Shown: one piece after another, positions 12,436 through 22,389 of the stretch | How the letters are laid out: every line of letters starts with the position of its first letter | Numbering within the stretch: position 1 is the first letter of the stretch | Assembly: GCA_032717465.1 (NCBI GenBank) | Contig: CM064732.1 | Span: 31,358,638-31,422,637, forward strand | From: Coenobita brevimanus | Lineage: Eukaryota; Arthropoda; Malacostraca; Decapoda; Coenobitidae | Length of the DNA stretch: 64,000 nucleotides | Reading direction: 5' to 3' | The notes under the pieces: generated by a model | The model's input: only the letters and a program-made list of their open reading frames with translations | Told to the model about the DNA's origin: nothing | Databases searched by the model: none | Program-made: the position numbers and the translations under genes

Positions 12436-12786
12436 GAAAACGTTGTTACGTACCCTATCCATACGTTATCAGGATGCCTCAGGTTAATTTCTTATGCACT
12501 AATAAACGTTATGAAGCAGTGGTGCTTAACCCCTGGGCCATGCCCCAATACTGGGTTGTTATGAAGCGGGATTTGTTAGTTAGGTAGTCTGGAAGTTTCT
12601 CGGTGTTTCTGGTATTTTACTGTTGCTTGTCAGAGTTGCCAGATACCCTGCTGTTTGTGAGCAGAGGTATTTTGTAAGTTGTACATTAATTTTTGTGTTC
12701 TTTTTCTCTATAATGTTTTATTTATGTTATTGTAAAAATTATGTAATGTAAGTTTGTATGGTAAATAATTTACAGTGTTAAAAAAT
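12436..12786. other. non-coding interval
   Basis: AT-rich, no recognised feature. Confidence 0.3.
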
Positions 12787-12876
12787 GTAAGAAAACTCTG
12801 GCATGTTTTGGATATCTCCGAGTTAGCAACTGTTGCTCATTGAGAATGTACTCCAAGGTTGAAGTATAATGTAAGC

Positions 12877-12914
12877 TATAAAAGGATGGGGAAGAGACTA
12901 GAGCAGCTTCAGTC
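12877..12914 (+). promoter_or_regulatory. TATA box plus initiator
   Basis: TATAAAAG at 12877-12884, and TCAGTC at 12909-12914 matching the arthropod initiator consensus TCAGTY at about +30 spacing. It probably drove the putative LTR transcript. Confidence 0.45.
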
Positions 12915-12950
12915 AGTTTCAGTTCAGTTTGAGTGTAGATCAGTGTCAAT

Positions 12951-13163
12951 GCAGTTAGTGAAGATTATCTCCGGTACTTGTGGAAACAGTGAAGTGTTGT
13001 TGGCAGGCATTAAATGTAAATGCAGTTAGTGAAGATTATCTCTGGTACTTGTGAAAACAGTGAAGTGTTGTTGGCAAGCATTAAGTGTAATTGCAGTTAG
13101 TGAAGATTATCTCCACTACTTGTGAAAACAGTGAGGTGAAGTTGGTAAGCATTAAGTGTAAAT
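12951..13163 (+). repeat. three tandem copies of a 71-bp unit
   Basis: Units begin at 12951, 13022 and 13093 with GCAGTTAGTGAAGATTATCT, and are about 90% alike. They lie just downstream of the TATA/initiator. Confidence 0.9.
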
Positions 13164-13424
13164 ATCTGGATAATAAAGACACTGAACTTAAGAATCCAGT
13201 GTTTATTTAAGACACCTGAGGGATGTAACAGGATCATTAAGCCACATCGAGTGGATCAGCTTGGGGTTCCAGTGAATGCTTTACGGTAGCCTTCCTCTGC
13301 AGTTAAACAATGGCTGCAGCAAGGGAGGTAGCAACACTGTTTGCAGTTAACCTGAGGCGTCCCATTGATGTATGGATATATCACAATGTTTTGTCACAGC
13401 GACTCCCAGTGACGTACCCATAAG

Positions 13425-14130
13425 TTTTGCAATTGCGAGGTCCATCATTTGCACATTTTCGAATTTCGCCCGTGATTTTTGATACGTATACGCGGGACAC
13501 CTTCCTCTACCTGCCGCCTGGCGAGGACACTACATTACCCCCCTGGCCCCCCCCCCGTGCACCATTGCCTTGGCAACTCACTTGTTACCAGTGACCTGGC
13601 CAGTAAAGACACGTCGCACCATGACACGAAATTCAAGGCGAGAGTGATTTCCCAATCAATGACGATGTAGAGGACAAAGATTACATTGCGCCTGAGGAAG
13701 AAATGAGCAGAGGTGACGAGGAGGTAACGTCACCAAGGAAGGTGTGGTATGTTGATTTGTTCAGTGAGTGAAACATCGCTCATATCACCTATATTATTGT
13801 GTGAAAACCAATATATTATTTTACTACATATAAATTCATACCAAATGAAAAAATATCTACCTCTTCTGAGTGGTTTGCAATAGTTAGTGTTACCATAGAA
13901 ACTGCGACACCTGCAGCACGGCTCCAGAGAACACGGTATCAGGTGATTAAAGGGTCACGTGTTTAGACCATGTCTAAGCTCAGGTGAGCAGTTTTGGGGG
14001 AATTTTCCAATGTTTCTCATAAGAAGCGGAGGTTTTAGCAAAAAAAAAAAAAAAAAAAAAAAAAATCGAAAGTATGCCGGGGACTGGGAGCGGTCAGTGG
14101 TGAAAAACTGGTCGAGATGTGGCAGGTTAA
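13425..14130 (-). mobile_element. dispersed repeat R1, copy C (inverted)
   Basis: Reverse complement of copies A and B. Its outer end at 14127-14130 reads TTAA followed by CCTGCCACATCTCGACC on the minus strand. A 25-base A-run at 14041-14065 corresponds to the T-runs of A and B. With copy B it forms an inverted pair about 1 kb apart that could fold back. Confidence 0.65.
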
Positions 14131-14429
14131 ATACAAAAGTCTGTAATCCTCTTCTACTTATCTATCATGGCTGGATTCATAAACATTTGAACTAATGTGA
14201 CACAAAGGACAAATGTGGACATCGTCATCCCTCTGCACCTTTCTCCATTAAGTGTCATTTAATCCTTATGCTGCAGCAGTGTGTTTTTAAGTCATGTCAT
14301 GAGTTCATTTGACCCACTTATACTTACCCAAATATGCGTAAATTGTAGTCATAAATTTTAATAACACCACTAACCACTGAAAACTGCTGGAGGTTCGTGG
14401 GTGGTCCACGGCCGGAGGGAGACTGAGTT
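14131..14429. other. non-coding interval
   Basis: No recognised feature. Confidence 0.3.
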
Positions 14430-16180
14430 GAAGGGGAGGTGTTACATGCAGTCATTGCTGTCATGCCAGTTTATTATGTATTAAAGTTCAATGGTGGAAT
14501 TTCCTTTGCCAGCCCAACTCTCAAAAACTTCAGGAGGGAGAAACTTCACACAAGCGATGGTTTCACAAAGGTGTTTGGTTGCAAACTTTTGAGAAGAATT
14601 GTCCTTCATCTTGAGCCACATTAGTGCATAAACTTTCAGATGAAATGCGTGATCTTTTCAAAGAGTCCTTGATCGTTCTTCGGTTGCAGCTTAGACTAAC
14701 TCTGTTTGCTGTTGTTAACCATCTCGAATGAACTAACTTTTATGGACTTTGTTGTTCAAGAACTCATTGCACATACCTCTATACAGTGTTGTATACATCG
14801 AGCAAATACCTCTGAACAATACTTAGAGATCCCCAGTATCATTTTGAACATCTGCTTCAACAGTTTTGGATCGCACTACATGAAGTTTTCACAGTTTAAC
14901 AACTGTTTTCCAATTGGTCCTGTGAATTCTCTAGTTTCAGTTGTAAGCCCTTCAAAATTAATGATCAAATGCCACAAAAGTAGTTTATGAGTGAAGGAGG
15001 CGAATGACCCATTGCAGTGGGCTTTTCAGTTTTTTCTCCATTAAGACTGCCACACCATTCTTTTGTTCTGTATATGACGCTGTTCCGTCACGTCCTATCG
15101 CCTTTATCTCTGATGTGTCAACAATCTTCAAATGCAGGAAATACAATATTTCAGTACAGATATTTTTGACCGTTTCTAAGAATTGCCTGACATGCCCTAT
15201 CTTTGAAGAAGGCTCTTGCCCAATAGTAATGTGTTCGTTCACAGTCTTTTTACGTTAAATTCTTCCATTTCCATCAGTTATTAATGCTTTATCCTTTTTA
15301 CGGCCATCAAAGTAGATGTTAATCAGCAGTTGAGTTGCCTTTTCTGCAGTCTGAATTCCAGTAAGTGCTCTTCTGGTTTTATTTTCGTCAGTAGATCTTT
15401 CTGTCTGACATATAATGCCAAAGTCATCTAGCACAGCACTTGCCAGAGAACCACCAACTCTGTTAGACAATGCACCATGATCCACTTCCTGTTTTGCCAA
15501 AGTAGGACGTGTTTAAGCAAAATCATCGTCACCACCCTCACTTGTTGAACTTGTACCGCAGTACAGTTCAGTTTCACAGAAGTCATTGTTTGAAAAGGAG
15601 ATGGTGTGGCTTCTTTTCTACACAACATTTTACTGTACATTTCTTTTAGGTGTGGTATCATCTAAGGATCCAGTAACCATTGTTCTCCGGTTCATTAAAA
15701 TACTTATTCCAATCGTGGCACTCATTTTTCCTTATCACATTTGCAATTCTCGAAGTACTTTCATTTGCATGCAGCAATATTAAATTATCTGCCCTGAGAA
15801 TCTTTTTGAAAAGTTTGAACTTTCTTTTGAAACTCTGCATGTCCTTCTTTCCTCCTGCTGACTTCTGTAATATTTTCTATTTGTTGTGATAGCTCGTCAG
15901 CATCTGCAAAAGAACGTTCATTAGACACTGATGAAACAGAAGCTTGCTGTCACAAAGTCTTCTTTGAAATGATGGATAAACTTATCTCAGATAATGTTGG
16001 CTCCCATTTAAAGTCTTCAAATTTGCCAAACATATATACAGTATTTCAATACATCATCATATGTTGGAAGACTGTTCACATTTAAATCCTCTGATGTTCC
16101 AGAAATGATACACAGTCTCGCAAGTCTTGTTTCGTGGAACATCATCCATTCTCAAGTAATCATTCTAGTCAGAGCTGCCT
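14430..16180 (-). pseudogene. decayed uncharacterised transposon-like protein gene
   Basis: Minus-strand fragments follow one another in different frames. 15500-15255 gives NRVGGSLASAVLDDFG and an IYFDGRKKDK block. 15242-14985 gives a GHV...KIVDTSEIKAIGRDGT block and then KSPLQWVIRLLHS. The frame below 14985 gives a STGPIGKQL block. This order resembles a family of long uncharacterised proteins, often multi-copy in arthropod and cnidarian genomes, that I recall but cannot name; I take it to be a mobile-element protein. Frameshifts and many stops show it is dead. Ends are approximate. Confidence 0.5.
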
Positions 16181-16799
16181 GTGAACCAAACTTGTGTGTT
16201 GCTAGCCTACCTAGGTAAATGTTGAATGAATTCTGACTGAAACTGAGAGAAGTAGAGGAAGCATGTAAAATAAGATGCGATAGGAGAGTGAAGGTAAGCG
16301 GAGGGTAAGCTAGCTGGGGATGGGGAGATATGCTACAGCACAGAGGCTATGAACACAGCCATTCATGCACTCATACATTACATTTTTATTTGAAGCATAT
16401 TTGTCATTTTTGTGAAATACAGTATACTGTAGTAATATTTTTGAGAAAGCTTAGATTTTATGAAAATGTAATTATTAATTGCTATGTTGGGGAAGATGAA
16501 TATATTAATTAATAAAAAAAAAAATTCTCTGTGTTTTCAGTGTCAATTAGAAGATATTTATTACTGCTGCTAAATGATTTATACCTGGTTTGTAATATTA
16601 AAAAAAATCTTGAATATACCATAATTTTTCTTTGGCCTTTTAAAATTTTGAGCTCCCTGGGGATGCAGAAGATATCGCTGCAGAAACGGCTTATTTCAAT
16701 GTAATTTTTTCTCAGTAGGCCACAGCTTTTGAACACTAATGGATTTTGAATGTCAATAAAAGTGTAGAAATGATTCACCCTAATGTCGGCCCAGCTGGA
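16181..16799. other. AT-rich non-coding interval
   Basis: No gene or element recognised. The short open frames are not convincing. Confidence 0.3.
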
Positions 16800-17720
16800 C
16801 AAACTGCTAAGCTCCTCTTTACAAATGCTGCATGGTCTGCAGCTACATTGCCCAGCTGTTGGAGAAAAGAAGAAATTGTTCCTATCCCCAAGCCGTGAGG
16901 TTCAACTACTTGGCCCCTTATCTCCCTCCTCAGCTACACTGGGAAAACAGGAGGGCACATGGTTTAAAGCAGATTGACATACAAGGTTGGCCATCTGAGC
17001 GCTGCCCTTCTTTCCAACACCAAAAACACTAAAACAGTTTTATGTCTCACCATCTTTCTTAATACCAAAGAGAACAATGGTCGTTGCACTGCTATGTTCC
17101 TCGACTTTGAAATAACCTTTGGCTTCGCCAATGGAGCAGCCATCCTTTCCATCCTGGTAGGTAGAGAAGTTACTGTTAAGACGCTTGCCTGGCTCAGAGA
17201 CTTTGTAAGAGGACACACTGTACTTGTTTGCTTTCAGGGGCATTCCTCCATTCATCGTCATGCAAATAGAACCCCCAAGGCAGTATCATGATCCCCTATC
17301 TCTTAACGTCCTCATGGATGAACTTCTTCACCTATACCCCTTCAACAAGGAGTGACGATCCTTTGTTATGTCAATAATGTTGCAGTTATTTCCACAGAGC
17401 TAGATAACAATAACAATACTCGCTTATCCATGAGCGATGTTGTGAGCTGGGCCTGAAGATCATATCCACAAATCCAGAGCCATCTTTCAGAAAGCCTTGA
17501 CTGTGTTCCAAGCTACCAGTACCTAGGTGTCTGACTTGACGAACTGTCATTCAGTGTACAGGTAAGGTACCTGCAGCAACAAGGACCAGAGTCTTAAGAT
17601 CAATCATTAGCCGAAGGGAGGTGCCTGCTAGAGAGTTCTTCACACCTAATACACCCATGACATCAGTACCCCTATCATATAACATTCAATGAACAATTAT
17701 TAGTAAGACTGGAGTATTTC
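16800..17720 (+). pseudogene. CR1/Jockey-like LINE reverse transcriptase fragment, decayed
   Basis: In the order of an RT domain one can read, across frames: EEIVPIPKP (about 16870), ISLLSYTGKT (about 16920), a CTAMFLDFEITF block (RT motif A, whose Asp is kept in FLDFE) at about 17090-17120, an ANGAAILSILVG.EVTVKTLAW block, a VCFQGHSS...NRTPK block, and then CYVNNVAVIS at about 17365-17394 where an active RT has CYADDVAVIS. Further on VPSYQYLGV is visible near 17505. Stops and frameshifts are frequent. It is 5' truncated with no endonuclease, and the catalytic Asp pair is Asn-Asn. Confidence 0.75.
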
Positions 17721-18300
17721 TGGTTTATGAAATAGGGACTGGCTGCACCAAGACTAAGGGATCATAAAACATCGGGTGTTCGAACGAGGTGAGCTTTAAG
17801 CAAGAGTTTGTCGAATAATGTTTGAAGACTGTGGAAGATCATGTACAGGGGGAGCATTTAGAAGATTAGAAGAAGGAAAAAGAGCAATAAATATGACAAA
17901 GAATTAAATCTGCATTATGCATGCTAAACACAAGTATAATAGAGTTCATAGAATAAACTGGGACGAAGCTAAGCTCTTAAGGCCTTAACATACTATGTAC
18001 AAAAGAAGATGCGCAGAGTCTGCATACATTGAGAATTAATTCTAACCAAGATAAAACGTTTCTTTTGTGACAGTAATGTCATAGGCATTTTTCTAAATAA
18101 AGGAGAGTCAGTCAAGGTCATTTATGTTGTCTTCAAAGCACTAGTTTTTGTTTAGTATTGCAGATGGTGACTCAGACTTGGACTTATTAAATCGTACATT
18201 ACTACCTCTGTATGGCATTGTCGAAAAAAGCCTGGTTGGCGAAAGGTCCAATAAGTTTTATTTCATTCTCTAGATTTTTTCTTCTTTTTCTCCATACCGA
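17721..18300. other. non-coding interval
   Basis: No recognised feature. Confidence 0.3.
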
Positions 18301-18315
18301 CACACACACACACAC

Positions 18316-18387
<72 letters not shown>
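18301..18387. repeat. (CA)n followed by (AT)n microsatellite
   Basis: CA array at 18301-18316 running into an AT array to 18386. The translations are repeat artefacts. Confidence 0.95.
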
Positions 18388-18390
<3 letters not shown>

Positions 18391-18445
18391 AGAAAGATAG
18401 ATATCCAGGGGCAGGATCCCACTACTACCTGGGGCATGCCCTGTG

Positions 18446-18693
18446 GCATATTTCCGTTCTGTATGAACTCTCGTCTCAGCACAGGGAACCCTCAGCCAGG
18501 AGCGACGCTCGCCCCATGGTTTCAAAACGAACCATTGTTTTTTCTCGAGAATATGCTCAATGTGTTTCCCAGGCAAAATTACGTGCCGTAACCTACCCAA
18601 CCTAACCAAACCTAACATATCCCATTAGGGCTGCTTGGCTGAGGTGGCTGGCTGTGGTATTGAGATGAATACCCATACAGAACGGAAATATGC
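18446..18693. repeat. 248-bp segment bounded by a perfect 20-bp inverted repeat
   Basis: GCATATTTCCGTTCTGTATG at 18446-18465 has its exact reverse complement at 18674-18693. The interior has no coding potential. It may be a foldback or MITE-like element. Clear target duplications outside the arms were not seen. Confidence 0.6.
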
Positions 18694-18940
18694 TCCCCAG
18701 TAGGCGTATCGTATAAGCGAACATTTCGTACATATACGAGCTTCCACCTTAGATGGGACCCCGTATAGATATACAAGGCCCCATTGAATATACTGGATAA
18801 GGTAGCAGTAAAATAACATCTTTCTAGAAACTATAAGGCAGAGAATTGAAATTATTTGCCACAATCCCCCAAATCAAACATGAATTCTATACGGGCGTTC
18901 CTCTTGGATCATCGTCTAATAAAGGTCCAACCGCACTGCC

Positions 18941-19233
18941 TCCTGTGCTTATGGGCAATGTGCCACTGAACGTCAGTAGGCACTGTCCTTCCTGTGCTTA
19001 TGGGCAATGTGCCACTGAACATTAGTAGGCACTGTCCCTCCTGTGCTTATGGGCAATGTGCCACTGAACGTCAGTAGGCACTGTCCCTCCTGTGCTTATG
19101 GGCAATGTGCCACTGAACGTCAGTAGGCACTGTCCCTCCTGTGCTTATGGGCAATGTGCCACTGAACGTCAGTAGGCACTGTCCCTTCTGTGCTAATGGG
19201 CAATGTGCCACTGAACGTCAGTAGGCACTGTCC
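18941..19233 (+). repeat. 49-bp satellite, six copies
   Basis: The core CTGTGCTTATGGGCAATG occurs at 18943, 18992, 19041, 19090, 19139 and 19188, an exact 49-bp period with only a few substitutions. Each unit contains a near-palindrome (GTGCCACTGA, a short loop, TCAGTAGGCAC). Confidence 0.97.
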
Positions 19234-19594
19234 TGGCAAATCAGAGACCAGGACATTAAACAAATTTTAATCCATGAAAATTCACACGTACACTGCAAGG
19301 AGCCTCGCAGAAGATTACTGATACCCAAATGATTGAAATAGAGATCAATAGCTGGGATATGATAGGTTTGAGTAAGATCCATAAAAAAGAAAAAAAATGA
19401 TTTAGCTCCAAGATAACAACCACCTACTTTGCTACAAAGGATGGCAGGATGAAGGAGCTAGTGTTGTGCGATTTCATATTAAAAAAAATCTTGCAGGGAA
19501 CATTGATAGCATCAGCAGTGCATCTGACAGAACAGCATGGATTGTAATTAGACTATGAAAAGATACACCTCGAAAGCAATATTCTATCTATCTA
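19234..19594. other. non-coding interval
   Basis: Nothing recognised between the 49-bp satellite and the LINE. Confidence 0.3.
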
Positions 19595-21866
19595 TCTATT
19601 GCCAGACGCCTCAATCCCGTTTGGGGTGGCCACAAACAAATCGCCTCCAAGTCGCCCTGTCCCCCGCCATTTCACTCCCCTGCTCCCAGCTCACACCCCC
19701 CTCTCTCATATACCTCTCCACCCCATCCCTCCATCTCATCCTCGGCCTCCCCCTCCCTCTTTCCCCCTCCACCTCACTCACATACACTCTCTTCGTCAGT
19801 CTTTCACCCTCCATCCTCTCCACATGGCCAAACCACCTCAGTGTGTTCCTCATAACGCTTCCTATCACATCCACATCAACACCACAACGCTCCTTTATAT
19901 CCTCATTCGTCAGCCTGTCTCTCCATGTGACTCCACAGACTCCTCTTAAATAACTCATTTCCACTGCTCTCACTCTTGACTTGTGTCCTTCCAACAACGT
20001 CCAAGCTTCACTTCCGTACGTTAGAGTTGGTATCACAATACTGTCATGTAGTAACTTTTTCACTTCCATGCTCACTTCCCTGTTTCTTATCACTGCTTTC
20101 AAGGAACCAGCAACCTTTCTTCCCTGCTGTACCCTTTCAAGCACTTCACCCTCCAAACCTCCATCCTTACTCATCACACTACCCAAGTACTTAAACGTAC
20201 TCACATTTTCCAATTCCTCACCATCCAACCTCGCTGTTCATTCACTGACTTCACCTCTCTCAAAGACCATCACTTTACTCTTCCCTACATTCACCTTTAG
20301 ATTCCGTTTCTTACACACTCTCCCAAACTCATCCACCAAGCCTTGCAGCTCTCCTTTGTCTTCACTCAACAACACAGTATCATCTGCAAACAACAGTAAA
20401 GGGAGTTTCCAAACACTATCCTCTCTCACCAGGGCCACTCCAACATCCACTACCCTACCTTGTACCTCTTTTATTACCCCATCCATGTACAGATTGAACA
20501 ACCATGGAGACATGACACATCCCTGTTTCAACCCAACTTTCAAAGAGAAAAATTCACTTAGTTCACCATCCACACGCACTGCAGCCTTCGCACCATCGTA
20601 CATACTCTTCACAGCATTCAACAACTTTCCATCTACTCCATATATTCTTAACACTTTCCACAATCCTTGTCTATCCACCCTGTCATATGCTTTCTCCAAA
20701 TCCATGAATGCCGCATACAACTTCTTGCCCTTCTCTAGAAACTTTTCCACTAAAGATCTGAGAATGAATATCTGATCTACACAACCTCTTCCCTTCCTAA
20801 AACCTCCCTGTTCTTCTCCAACTAATTTCTCTGTTCTTTCTCTAACTCTGTCAATAAGTATCCTACCATACACTTTTCCTATTATACTAAGAAGACAAAT
20901 GCCCCTATAATTACCACACACTTCTTTTTCCCCTTTTCCTTTGAACAAGGGAATAATTATACCTGACTTCCAATCCTCCGGGACTCTACCTTCCTCCCAG
21001 GCCAATCTGCACATCTTCCACATCCATTCTACTACTATCTCTCCCCCATGCTTCAGCATTTCACCACACACTCCATCAATTCCTGGGGCTTTCCCCAATT
21101 TAACTTTCTTCATTGCTTCCACAACTTCTATCCTACTGATTTCTTCCTGTCTTCTCACCTCCCTCCTTCTCCCAGCCATTCCCCAGCCACTTATACTCGC
21201 ATTACTTCCATCCTCTACGTTCAACAATTCCTTAAAGTGTTCTCTCCCTCTGCTCACTTTTTCTCCCTTCTCCACTAGTAATCTACCATTTTTATCTTTC
21301 ACTCCCCTGCTAACTTCACTTCCACCCTGTCTTACTCTTTTCACCTCTCTCCAGAACATTTTCTTACATTCCCTCCACTTTACACTCAAATTCCTTCCAA
21401 ATTCCTCATCCACTCTCTTCTTACTCTCTCTTACTAATCTTTTCACCTCTCTCTTCCTTTCTACATATAACTCTCTCTTCCGCCTCTCAACCTCTTCCAC
21501 GCCCCTATTTCTCATCCATTCATTGTATGCTTTCTTCTTTTGTGCCACAGCCTGTTTCACCTCTTCAGTCCACCACGCTGTTCCTTGCACCCCCCTCCGT
21601 CTTCTCTTCCTTCCACACACCACATCACATGCTGCACATATTTCTTCTGTAAATATTCTACACACACCTTCCACGTCTCCCATCTGCTCCAGTTCATATT
21701 TGCCCAATCGTTCCTCCACTTGTCTCTTATACTCTGCCTTTTTCTCATCCTCCTGTAACCTTTCCACTCTCCTTGCAACTACTCCTTCCTCTCGTCTTTC
21801 CCTTCTTCTATTCCTCCAACTTTCTTGTACTTTAATTCTGGCCATCATCAAGTAGTGGTTTATGAA
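19595..21866 (-). mobile_element. LINE family A, copy 1 (5'-truncated, RTE-like)
   Basis: A non-LTR retrotransposon on the minus strand. It begins within the last residues of the AP-endonuclease region (block NHYLMMARIKV at about 21860-21830), continues through a complete reverse transcriptase, and ends with a 12-base 3' UTR and a (TAGA)n tail at about 19595-19600. The very short 3' UTR and simple-repeat tail are features of RTE-type LINEs, but clade placement is by eye. Two other copies lie at 23206-23458 and 31995-34625. Confidence 0.88.
19611..21843 (-). pseudogene. LINE family A endonuclease/reverse transcriptase, one premature stop
   Basis: About 740 codons in one frame, interrupted by a single TGA at about 20235; the aligned codon in the 32 kb copy is TGC (Cys). 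The product copies its own RNA at a nicked target. Motifs in order: GIIIPLFKG and NYRGICLLS (RT 1-2), EEQGGFRKGRGCVDQIF, FMDLEKAYDRVDR (motif A Asp), LKQGCVMSPWLFNLYMD (motif B), LLFADDTVLLSED (motif C, both Asp intact), NLKVNVGKSKVMVFER (motif D). After the stop come STFKYLGSVMSKDG, LTYGSEAWTL and the C-terminal WFGHVERMEGERLTKRVYVSE with RGRGRPRMRW. The in-frame ATG near 21843 is internal to the family protein; the true start was lost by 5' truncation. Confidence 0.88.
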
Positions 21867-22389
21867 CCCACTTCTTAAAGCGCATATGAAGAGATAGAGA
21901 CATTTTATAACATCTAGGTTACAGAAGCAGAAAAGTCCAAGTATATTATGTTCATAGGAGACTATTGCAAAAGTTGGCAAATCGAAAAATGGAGATGTAT
22001 GTATGGGAAAATTCCGATTGGGGAGAGGAATGACAGGGGTTATATGGTGGTAAATTTTGCTGAAATATAAAACAGAAGAATAATTAACACATTCTTCCAC
22101 AGAAGAACAAAGAAAAAATGGACTTGGAGAAACCCAAGCAGATAAAGAAAGAAATCAGCTTAATTAAAACACACACACACAAAAAAAAAAACGCAGTCAC
22201 TAGTGTCACAGTGATCAGCAAATATGGGAAATGACCGTGGAATGGTGGGTTGCACAGCCAGGTTCAGCTTCAGAAGTGAAAGAGAGAAGCAAATTAAAAA
22301 AGGAAACAAACACCCGTTATAAGTACGTGAAAACAAAGCTGCCTTTCAGCTATTTAAAAAAAGAAAAAAAAATTCAGGCTCTAAGTTAT
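21867..22389. other. A-rich interval between LINE copies
   Basis: The family A frame stays open by chance to 22100, but the residues beyond 21866 do not look like LINE protein. Part of 22120-22389 may be diverged 5' sequence of the plus-strand RTE element that follows. Confidence 0.35.

Larger units (their letters stand above)
12787..13229 (+). mobile_element. possible solo LTR
   Basis: The segment starts TGTAAG and ends TGTAACA. In between are a TATA box (TATAAAAG, 12877), an initiator-like TCAGTC 33 bp downstream, three 71-bp repeats, and AATAAAG at about 13172. This order (promoter, then poly-A signal, within about 450 bp) is what an LTR would show. No target duplication, primer-binding site or second copy is visible, so a diverged promoter or another repeat remains possible. 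Confidence 0.35.

Noticed and set aside
18590..18620. Interstitial telomere repeat (CCTAACC-like words)
   Set aside because: Only a few imperfect units (AACCTACCCAACCTAACC); too short to separate from chance AT/C-rich sequence.
18941..19233. CRISPR-like array (regular repeats)
   Set aside because: Units are contiguous with no unique spacers, and the context is eukaryotic.
19981..21855. Plus-strand open frames of 264 and 304 codons
   Set aside because: Antisense of the family A reverse transcriptase, which has the conserved motifs on the minus strand.
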